Source: Pseudonocardia sp. (lineage in GTDB: Bacteria; Actinomycetota; Actinomycetes; Mycobacteriales; Pseudonocardiaceae). Taken from it: a stretch of DNA of 15,306 bases. The position numbers were made by a program, and so were the translations under genes. Where the stretch lies: NCBI GenBank assembly GCA_030147065.1, contig JASLAP010000221.1, forward strand, positions 1-15,306, given 5' to 3'. Each line of letters begins with the position of its first letter. The first letter of the stretch is position 1. The notes under the pieces were generated by a model. It did not search any database. It saw only the letters and a program-made list of their open reading frames with translations, and was not told the origin of the DNA. This document shows positions 1-4,993 of the stretch, in pieces.

Positions 1-234
1 GGCGAGGCCGTCGATCCCGGGCCGGAGAAGAGGTGGTGCCTGCACTGCCAGCGGTGGGTGGAGTACGCCGCGGTGCAGGAACGCTGGATCCACTTCGAGC
101 GGGGCGCCCCGGGTGTGGCCCGGTGCAGCCCGCTCGACCGGGACAGTCCACTGGCGACGCCGGCGCCCGAGGGGATGCGTGGCGTGGCCCGATCCCGCTG
201 GGGATCGGACTCGCGGGGTCGGCGGGCGCAGTGA
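1..234 (+). CDS. C-terminal part of a small Cys-rich (zinc-ribbon-like) protein
   Basis: The frame is open from the window's first base to a TGA at 232-234, giving 77 residues; the start lies outside. A Cys-x2-Cys pair (WCLHC, residues 12-16) and a lone Cys at residue 46 suggest half or all of a small zinc knuckle. The rest is Arg/Pro-rich and has no visible membrane segment. Third codon positions are mostly G or C, which supports real coding. The stop overlaps the GTG of the next gene in a GTGA arrangement, so the two are probably translated together. I do not recognise the family. The zinc-binding idea is inference from the Cys spacing only. Confidence 0.5.
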   Translation, partial: GEAVDPGPEKRWCLHCQRWVEYAAVQERWIHFERGAPGVARCSPLDRDSPLATPAPEGMRGVARSRWGSDSRGRRAQ

Positions 235-578
235 CCGAGCCCCGACGGCCCCCGCCGCCCGCACCCGTCCCGGTCGACCCGTTGCGCGGCTGGAACCTGG
301 TCCTGTCCCTCGTCACGTTCCTCCGCTGGGCCGATGTGATCGAGCGGCGGAACGCGGAAGCCCGGCGGCGATGGCAGCTCGACATGGCCGCGTACTTCCG
401 CGAACGGGAGCTCGACGATCCGCCACCCCCGCCGCCCGACCGCCCACGTCCGGGACGACCGGAGCTGGTGCACCCACCGGCTGTGCCGCCGGCCGGGCTG
501 CGGCACCGGCTACCTGGTCCACCCGTGCCCGACCCGGGTCCTCGCCCCGGGGCCGACGTCCGGCTCAGCGATTCCTGA
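231..578 (+). CDS. Small protein of unknown function, probably frameshifted near 425
   Basis: GTG 231 overlaps the previous stop (GTGA) and begins a 115-codon frame. Residues 1-64 look genuine: a Pro-rich start, then an amphipathic stretch including WNLVLSLVTFLRWADVIERR and a charged helix. After about residue 64 the frame becomes low-complexity Pro/Arg, and third positions carry many A or T. From about 430 the +1-shifted frame (window frame 1) instead has almost only G/C in third positions up to about 560. It encodes a Cys/His cluster (WCTHRLCRRPGCGTGYLVHP at 466-525) and runs to a TGA at 700-702. The simplest reading is one extra base in the C-rich run at 419-435, by mutation or sequencing error. 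The intact product would then have a second zinc-type motif, matching its Cys-bearing neighbour. The family is unknown. Confidence 0.5.
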   Translation: MTEPRRPPPPAPVPVDPLRGWNLVLSLVTFLRWADVIERRNAEARRRWQLDMAAYFRERELDDPPPPPPDRPRPGRPELVHPPAVPPAGLRHRLPGPPVPDPGPRPGADVRLSDS

Positions 579-586
579 CGGCCCTC

Positions 587-669
587 GCGCAGCCCGTGCG
601 GTGCTCGCGCAGCCCGCCGGCGGGCTGCGCGGACCCGCCCCGGGCTGCGCGACGCCCGTCGGGCTGCGC
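587..669. repeat. Five-copy 10-mer inverted/direct repeat cluster
   Basis: The 10-mer GCGCAGCCCG occurs directly at 587-596 and 607-616. Its reverse complement occurs at 621-630, 641-650 and 660-669, about 20 bp apart within each orientation. Copies 607 and 621 together form a perfect 24-bp palindrome at 607-630. The cluster lies between the convergent ends of the small plus-strand gene and the TetR gene, so it could act as a bidirectional terminator with alternative hairpins. There is no U-tract, so termination is inferred. Confidence 0.65.
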
Positions 670-688
670 CGGCGACCGGCCGGGCCGT

Positions 689-1240
689 TCACCGCCCGGT
701 GAAGAGCTGCCTCCTGATCGTCTCGCGCACGTCGGCGCGGCTGCGGGGGCCGTGGTCGGCGGCGATGAGGTGGTCGGCGATCGCGACCGAGAAGGCGATC
801 AGGCAGCGGGCCTCGAGATCCTCCTCGTCCTCGGCGACGGTGCCCAGCAACGTGCGCAGATAGGCGATCCGGAAGTTGTCGACGCGGCGCAGGCGCTCGG
901 CGACCGCGGCGTCGCGCCGGGCCCAGTCGCGGACCGCGAGGTCGACCGGCGCCAGCTCGGGGCTGAAGGTGAGCTCGGCGGCCCGCCGCGCCCTGGCCAT
1001 GGCGTCGCCGCCCTCGTGCTCGGCGCGCTCGACGACCTGGGCGGTGCTCCGGGACTCCCACGTGTCGAGCACCTCGTCCAGCAGCGCGCGCCGGTCGTCG
1101 AAGTACCCGTAGAACCCGCCCTTGCTGACGCCCAGCGTCCGGGCCAGCGACTCGATCAGGATCGAGTCCGGCCCGCCGGCGGCCAGCGCGCGCAGCCCCT
1201 CGTCGATCCACCGGTGGCGCGGCGTGCGGGCGACCGCCAT
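689..1240 (-). CDS. TetR-family transcriptional regulator
   Basis: This 183-aa protein has the usual TetR length. The N-terminal DNA-binding domain covers about residues 8-55, with the recognition-helix signature GVSKGGFYGYF at 37-47. The rest is a helical ligand-binding and dimerisation domain too variable to name an effector. ATG 1240 was chosen because a strong AGGGAGGGG lies just upstream on the minus strand and because the HTH begins at a normal distance; the open frame extends further but through the operator region. The gene is divergent from the molybdopterin protein, with two matching palindromes between them, so it most likely represses itself and that gene. The stop codon lies inside a 16-bp palindrome at 688-703. 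Confidence 0.92.
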   Translation of the reverse strand: MAVARTPRHRWIDEGLRALAAGGPDSILIESLARTLGVSKGGFYGYFDDRRALLDEVLDTWESRSTAQVVERAEHEGGDAMARARRAAELTFSPELAPVDLAVRDWARRDAAVAERLRRVDNFRIAYLRTLLGTVAEDEEDLEARCLIAFSVAIADHLIAADHGPRSRADVRETIRRQLFTGR

Positions 1241-1269
1241 GCCCGGTCCCCTCCCTGTCGCCCGACATC

Positions 1270-1285
1270 TGTACGGGACCGTACA
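1270..1285. promoter_or_regulatory. Palindromic operator 1 (proposed TetR site)
   Basis: TGTACGGGACCGTACA has perfect 7-bp arms around a GA centre. It lies in the TetR/molybdopterin divergent spacer, nearer the TetR gene. On the minus strand its outer half overlaps TACAGAT (1267-1273), a possible -10 element 26 bp before the tetR ATG. Binding by the adjacent TetR would therefore block tetR transcription. The palindrome is seen; the binding is inferred. Confidence 0.75.
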
Positions 1286-1306
1286 CATGCTGGTAGCCTG
1301 CCGCTC

Positions 1307-1322
1307 TATACGAGGCCGTATA
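1307..1322. promoter_or_regulatory. Palindromic operator 2 (proposed TetR site)
   Basis: TATACGAGGCCGTATA shares the pattern TRTACGRGRCCGTAYA with operator 1, and the two centres are 37 bp apart. Its right half overlaps TATAGAT (1319-1325), a possible -10 element directed towards the molybdopterin gene, 12 bp before its ATG. Two copies of one pattern, each placed over an outward-facing -10-like hexamer, is the layout expected for a TetR-family divergent switch. Confidence 0.75.
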
Positions 1323-1337
1323 GATCGGGGGACCGGG

Positions 1338-2135
1338 ATGAGCACGGCGGATCGGGTTCGAGACGGGGCAGGACCGGCGGTCCGGGACCGATCCGGCGGC
1401 ACCGGGTCGCCCCCCGGCTTGCGGCTGCCGCCGGGCCAGCGCCCGCTCGCGGGGTTCCCGCGCTTCGGCACCCACCTCCACCGTCCCCCTCCGGACGTCC
1501 CCGAGGACCACGCGATCGAGATCAGCGGGGCGGTGACCGGAACCCCCGCCCTGCCGCTGGCCGAGCTCGCGGGGCTGCCCCGCCGCGAGCTCACCGCCGA
1601 CTTCCACTGCGTCGCCGGGTGGTCGGCCATCGGCCTGCGGTGGGAGGGGGTCGCCTTCGCGACGTTCTACCGGGAGATCATCGAGCCGGCGCTCGACCGG
1701 ACCGCCCCGATCACCCACGTGGTCTTCGAGGGGCTCGACGGCCACCGGTCGGTCGCCACGATCGAGGACGCGCTGCACGACGACGTGCTGATCGCCGAGA
1801 ACCTCGACGGCCGGCCGCTCGACGGCGACCACGGCGCACCGGTCCGGCTGGTCAGCCCGAGCCAGTACGGCTACATGAGCACCAAGCACCTGAGCCGGAT
1901 CGAGGTCCGCACCTCCGGGCCGGGTCGCAAGGCGCTGGCGGACCGGCTGCTCGAGGAGCACCCGCGCTCGCGGGTCTGGGCGGAGGAGCGGCACGGCAGC
2001 CTCCCCGGCCGGGTGGTGCGGCCGGTCTACCGGTTCCTGATCCCGCCGATCCGGTTCCTCAGCGGGCGGGGCGCGGTCGGCTCCGCCGGTGCGGCACCGC
2101 GTCCAGCTCCCCGCCCAGCAGCAGGGCGGGGCTGA
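1338..2135 (+). CDS. Molybdopterin-dependent oxidoreductase, sulfite-oxidase-type domain
   Basis: This 265-aa protein carries the oxidoreductase molybdopterin-binding fold (PF00174 type) at about residues 55-192. Cys91 in TADFHCVAGWS is the expected molybdenum ligand. WEGV (102-105) and QYGYMSTKHLSRIEV (176-190) are typical of the YedY/MsrP-like branch. No Tat signal or membrane segment is visible, so it is probably cytoplasmic; the substrate is unknown. ATG 1338 has a GGGG just upstream and lies right after operator 2, implying control by the divergent TetR. The last 21 residues, a Gly/Ala/Pro/Arg tail from about residue 245, are encoded on the reverse of a decayed yihY 3' end, so this tail is not native to the family. 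The gene converges on the sigma gene 15 bp downstream. Confidence 0.88.
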   Translation: MSTADRVRDGAGPAVRDRSGGTGSPPGLRLPPGQRPLAGFPRFGTHLHRPPPDVPEDHAIEISGAVTGTPALPLAELAGLPRRELTADFHCVAGWSAIGLRWEGVAFATFYREIIEPALDRTAPITHVVFEGLDGHRSVATIEDALHDDVLIAENLDGRPLDGDHGAPVRLVSPSQYGYMSTKHLSRIEVRTSGPGRKALADRLLEEHPRSRVWAEERHGSLPGRVVRPVYRFLIPPIRFLSGRGAVGSAGAAPRPAPRPAAGRG

Positions 2136-2171
2136 GCCGGTCGACCGCCGTCACGGCGACGATCCCGGGTC
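2071..2171 (-). pseudogene. Remnant of the 3' end of a yihY-type gene
   Basis: Bases 2071-2146 match 3960-4035, inside the intact yihY, at 66 of 76 positions, in the same orientation and without gaps. Weaker similarity continues to about 2171. Read on the minus strand it gives LSPALLLGGELDAVPHRR against LSLALLLGGELNAVLHRR in the intact protein, which is the conserved YihY ELNA region. In the remnant the last membrane helix has acquired Asp, Arg and Pro, so it no longer encodes a sound helix. No YihY-like sequence precedes it. It overlaps the 3' ends of both the molybdopterin gene and the sigma gene. Confidence 0.82.
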
Positions 2172-3407
2172 CGGCGGGCGCAGCCGGGCGGCCCGGGTGG
2201 CGAGGTAGCGCTGCTCGGGCAGGCTGGCCGTCATCCGGCTCGCCCGCAGGTAGGCGGTGCGGGCACCGGCCGGGTCGCCGGCCTCCTCGAGCAGGTGCGC
2301 CCGGACCGCGGTCAGCCGGTGCGAGTGCGCCAGCCGCTCGTCGCCGTCGAGCGTGCCGAGCAGGGCCAGCGCGGGCCGCGGCCCGTGCACCCTGGCCAGG
2401 GCGACCGCCCGGCTCAGCGTGACCAGCGGCCCGGGCGCCACGCGCTCGAGCACCTCGTAGAGCGCGAGGACCTGCGGCCAGTCGGTCTGCTCGGCGGTCG
2501 GGGCCTCGTCGTGGACGGCGGCGATGGCGGCCTGCACCTGGTACGGCCCGATCGGCCCCGTGCCCAGCGTGCGGGCGAGCACCGCCAGCCCCTCGGCGAT
2601 CAGCTCGGCGTCCCACAGGTCCCGGCGCTGCTCGGCCAGCGGGACCAGGGCCCCGTCGGTCGCGGTGCGCGCGGCGTGGCGGGCGTCGGTCAGCAGCATC
2701 AGCGCCAGCAGCCCGGCCACCTCCGCTTCGGCGGGCAGCAGGCGGTGCAGCTCGCGGACCAGCCGGACGGCCTCCGCCGTCAGGTCCGGGCGCTGGAGCG
2801 CCGGTCCCGCGCTGGTCGTGTAGCCCTCGTTGAACAGCAGGTAGAGCACGTGCAGGACGACGGCCAGCCGGGCGGGCCGCTCGGCGGGCGGGGGCAGCTC
2901 GAACCGGGCCCCCACCTGCCGGACGCGCTGCTTGGCGCGGTGGATGCGCTGGGCCATCGTGGCTTCGGGGACCAGGAACGCCGCCGCGATCTCCCGGGTG
3001 CGCAGCCCGCCCACCGCCCGGAGGGTCAGCGCGAGCTGGGAGGGCGGCGACAGCTCCGGGTGGCAGCACAGGAACAGCAGCGTGAGCGTGTCGTCCCGGG
3101 CGGTCGTGTCGGGCCCGTCGTCGCCGTGCCCCGCCCGGGCGCCCGGGTCGCGTTCTGCGGCGACCCGCTCCCGCCGCCGGCGTGCGCTGTCGCTGCGCCA
3201 GCCGTCGACCAGCGACCGGGTCGCCACGGTCGACAGCCACTGCCGGGGGTGGTCGGGGACCCCGTCGTCCGGCCACTGCCGCGCGGCGGCGAGCAGCGCT
3301 TCCTGCACCGCGTCCTCGCAGGCGTCGAACTGGCCGTGCCGGCGCACGAGCGCGCCGAGGACCTGCGGCGCCAGCGCGCGCAGCAGGTCCTCGACGCCGC
3401 CGGTCAC
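2151..3407 (-). CDS. ECF-type RNA polymerase sigma factor, ECF42-like with C-terminal extension
   Basis: The protein has 418 residues, twice a normal ECF sigma. Region 2 covers about residues 10-75, with DACEDAVQEALLAAARQWP at 28-46. Region 4 covers about 108-165, with CCHPELSP and the helix-turn-helix REIAAAFLVPEATMAQRIHR at 138-157. A helical TPR-like extension (175-410) carries LYLLFNEGYTTSAG and the ending HSHRLTAVRAHLLEEAGD...LPEQRYLATRAARL. This extension and the adjacent DGPF/YciI gene define the ECF42 group, in which the extension is reported to be needed for activity instead of an anti-sigma factor. GTG 3407 overlaps the YciI stop (GTGA), so translation is coupled. The last few codons lie in the yihY remnant. 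Confidence 0.92.
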   Translation of the reverse strand: MTGGVEDLLRALAPQVLGALVRRHGQFDACEDAVQEALLAAARQWPDDGVPDHPRQWLSTVATRSLVDGWRSDSARRRRERVAAERDPGARAGHGDDGPDTTARDDTLTLLFLCCHPELSPPSQLALTLRAVGGLRTREIAAAFLVPEATMAQRIHRAKQRVRQVGARFELPPPAERPARLAVVLHVLYLLFNEGYTTSAGPALQRPDLTAEAVRLVRELHRLLPAEAEVAGLLALMLLTDARHAARTATDGALVPLAEQRRDLWDAELIAEGLAVLARTLGTGPIGPYQVQAAIAAVHDEAPTAEQTDWPQVLALYEVLERVAPGPLVTLSRAVALARVHGPRPALALLGTLDGDERLAHSHRLTAVRAHLLEEAGDPAGARTAYLRASRMTASLPEQRYLATRAARLRPPDPGSSP

Positions 3408-3763
3408 GGCCGGGGGCCGTGGTCCATGACCTGCCGGACCTCCATCGGGTGCTCGACGTAGGCCACCGCCCGCGACGCGATCTCCACCGCCCGCTCGCGG
3501 GTCCCCTCGATCACCCAGTAGCCCGCCAGCGACTCCTTGACCTCGGCGTACGGACCGTCGGTGGGCAGCGGGGCGCCGTCGACGAAGCGCACGGTCGTCG
3601 CCCGGTCCGGATCGGTGAGCGCCTCCGAGGCGACCAGCTCGCCGGCCTCGCGCAGCTCGGTGTCGAGCGCCATCATGTGCTCGCCCATCCCCTTGATCCA
3701 CTCCGGGGACCGGTCGCCCAGCGAGGCCCCCACCCCGCTGAACATCATGATCATGTACTTCAT
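3404..3763 (-). CDS. YciI/DGPF-domain protein, partner of the ECF42 sigma factor
   Basis: This 119-aa single-domain protein has the YciI-like ferredoxin-type fold. It starts MKYMIMMFSG and carries the diagnostic DGPYAEVKESLAGYWVIEG segment at 69-87. The start is secure: GGAAGGAG lies seven bases before the ATG. It is the first gene of a two-gene operon with the sigma factor, overlapping it by 4 bp. In ECF42 systems DGPF genes are the main known regulon members, so a self-amplifying loop is likely. The biochemical role of DGPF proteins is not established. I see no obvious metal ligands, so enzyme activity should not be assumed. Confidence 0.9.
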   Translation of the reverse strand: MKYMIMMFSGVGASLGDRSPEWIKGMGEHMMALDTELREAGELVASEALTDPDRATTVRFVDGAPLPTDGPYAEVKESLAGYWVIEGTRERAVEIASRAVAYVEHPMEVRQVMDHGPRP

Positions 3764-3780
3764 CGTGCTCCTTCCGGTCG

Positions 3781-3796
3781 GCGCCCGGCCGGGCGC
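3781..3796. repeat. 16-bp perfect palindrome in the YciI leader
   Basis: GCGCCCGGCCGGGCGC is perfectly self-complementary. It lies between the proposed ECF42 promoter and the yciI Shine-Dalgarno, about where the transcript should begin. It could be a leader hairpin or a protein-binding site. Its role is unknown, and short GC palindromes are common in such DNA. Confidence 0.5.
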
Positions 3797-3804
3797 GGCG
3801 AGGA

Positions 3805-3832
3805 GTCGGAGCCGGCACCCCGGATCTCGACA
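3805..3832 (-). promoter_or_regulatory. Candidate ECF42-type promoter of the yciI-sigma operon
   Basis: On the minus strand TGTCGA (3827-3832) is followed, after 18 bases, by CGAC (3808-3805), about 42 bp upstream of the yciI ATG. As I recall, ECF42 promoters studied in Streptomyces have TGTCGA at -35 and CGA/TC at -10. The match and position suggest the sigma factor transcribes its own operon. The sequence match is direct; the autoregulation is inferred. Confidence 0.65.
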
Positions 3833-3885
3833 TCCCGCGGCGGATCGCCAGTCTTCCCCCGCGGAACCCGCTCGACGAGCCCCGC

Positions 3886-3904
3886 GCCCGCGGCCGTGGC
3901 GGGC
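3886..3904 (-). terminator. Hairpin just downstream of yihY
   Basis: GCCCGC and GCGGGC pair across a 7-base loop, immediately after the yihY stop in its direction of transcription. There is no T-tract. It could end yihY transcription before the sigma operon promoter, but the stem is short. Confidence 0.35.
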
Positions 3905-3905
3905 C

Positions 3906-4853
3906 TCAGCCCGGCTCGGCCCCCGCCTCCGCGGCGGGCCGGTCGGGCTGTCGGCGCCGGCGCGGTCGATCCCGCCGGTGCAGCACGGCGTTCAGCTCCC
4001 CGCCCAGCAGCAGGGCCAGGCTGAGCAGGTAGACCCACATCATGACGATGATCCCGCCGCCGAACGCGCCGAGGACGGGGTTCGTCCCGGCGGCGAAGGT
4101 CAGGTAGAGGTTCAGGCCCAGGCTGAGCAGCAGCCACAGGGCCGTGGTCAGCACGGCGCCGGGCAGCGACTCCGACCACGGGGCATGCCGGTTCGGGGCC
4201 ACGTGGAACAGCACCGTCGCCCACAGCGCCAGCCCGACCACCAGGACCGGGATCCGCAGCACGGTCCAGGTGGTGGCGAAGGCGCTGCCCAGGCCGACCA
4301 GGTCGGCGAGGTCCTGGCCGGAGCCGAGGAAGGGCCCGACCACGACCACGGCCAGCGCGACGACCAGCGCCAGCACCGTGACGACGCCGATCACCAGCCC
4401 CAGCAGCCGGCGCCGGATCCAGCTGCGGCGCTCCGGGACGTCGTAGGCCAGGTTCAGCGCGTCCACCACGACGGCGAAGGCGCCCGAGAGCGTGACCAGC
4501 GCGCCGAGGGTGCCGAAGGTGAGCAGCCCGCCCCGGCTCTGGGTGAACAGGTCCTGCACCGAGGCCACGACGCCGGCCGCCTCCCCGGTGAGCACCGCGT
4601 CGAGCGCGCCGACGACCTGCTCGCGCGCCCCGGCGGCCAGGTCGGCACCGACGATCAGGTCCAGCACGCCGAGCAGGCCGGCCGCGATCAGCAGCCCCGG
4701 GAAGATGCCCAGCACCGCGAAGAACGCGATCTCGGCCGCCAGCCCGGGCACCCGGTCCTCGACGGCCGCGGCGGCGAACCGGCGCAGGAACGCCCAGGTC
4801 CGCGGCCACCACCGCTCGCGGACGACGGTGAGCGCCCGGCGGGCGGCCGCCAT
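3906..4853 (-). CDS. YihY/BrkB-type inner-membrane protein
   Basis: This 315-aa protein matches the YihY/virulence factor BrkB family, formerly annotated as RNase BN. It has six membrane segments, at about 43-68, 108-132, 150-175, 198-220, 232-254 and 262-286. Family landmarks are DRVPGLAAEIAFFAVLGIFP near 33-52, NLAYDVPERRSWIRRRL at 134-150, and GGELNAVLHRR at 284-294. The Arg-rich cytoplasmic tail is typical. ATG 4853 is preferred, preceded by CCGGA; GTG 4868 would add five residues. Molecular function is uncertain; old claims of nuclease activity for the family are not accepted. It follows the MMPL gene by 140 bp on the same strand. A partial second copy of its 3' end lies at 2071-2171, beyond the sigma cassette. 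Confidence 0.9.
   Translation of the reverse strand: MAAARRALTVVRERWWPRTWAFLRRFAAAAVEDRVPGLAAEIAFFAVLGIFPGLLIAAGLLGVLDLIVGADLAAGAREQVVGALDAVLTGEAAGVVASVQDLFTQSRGGLLTFGTLGALVTLSGAFAVVVDALNLAYDVPERRSWIRRRLLGLVIGVVTVLALVVALAVVVVGPFLGSGQDLADLVGLGSAFATTWTVLRIPVLVVGLALWATVLFHVAPNRHAPWSESLPGAVLTTALWLLLSLGLNLYLTFAAGTNPVLGAFGGGIIVMMWVYLLSLALLLGGELNAVLHRRDRPRRRRQPDRPAAEAGAEPG
3960..4056. repeat. Intact-gene copy of the repeat flanking the ECF42 cassette
   Basis: Bases 3960-4035 match 2071-2146 at 66 of 76 positions in direct orientation, with weaker similarity up to about 4056. The sigma factor, the YciI gene and their promoter lie wholly or almost wholly between the two copies. This copy encodes the sixth membrane helix and ELNA motif of the intact YihY protein. 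Confidence 0.82.
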
Positions 4854-4993
4854 TCCGGCCGCGGTCACCCGCCCGTCCGGTCGACCGCGCCGCGGCTGTC
4901 CATGGCACTGGACTACCCGCTCGGGACCGGCGGCGCGCCCGCGTGCCTTGCGAGCTCCTGCCGAAGCGGGGCGGCGGCGCCCCGCACCGGAGG

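Noticed and set aside
579..702. A separate small gene in the frame ending at 702
   Set aside because: It has no start of its own with a ribosome site, and G/C third-position bias falls after about 560. It is better seen as the tail of the frameshifted gene.
1122..1337. Upstream extension of the molybdopterin protein to an earlier ATG
   Set aside because: It would encode the operators and the start of tetR as protein. ATG 1338 fits the family start and the promoter layout.
510..1994. Minus-strand 494-codon frame across tetR and the molybdopterin gene
   Set aside because: It shows no domain and crosses the operator region; the tetR frame and the plus-strand gene explain the sequence.
2147..3959. 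Classical transposon or integron explaining the flanking repeats
   Set aside because: No transposase, integrase or terminal inverted repeats are visible; only the gene-end direct repeats support insertion.
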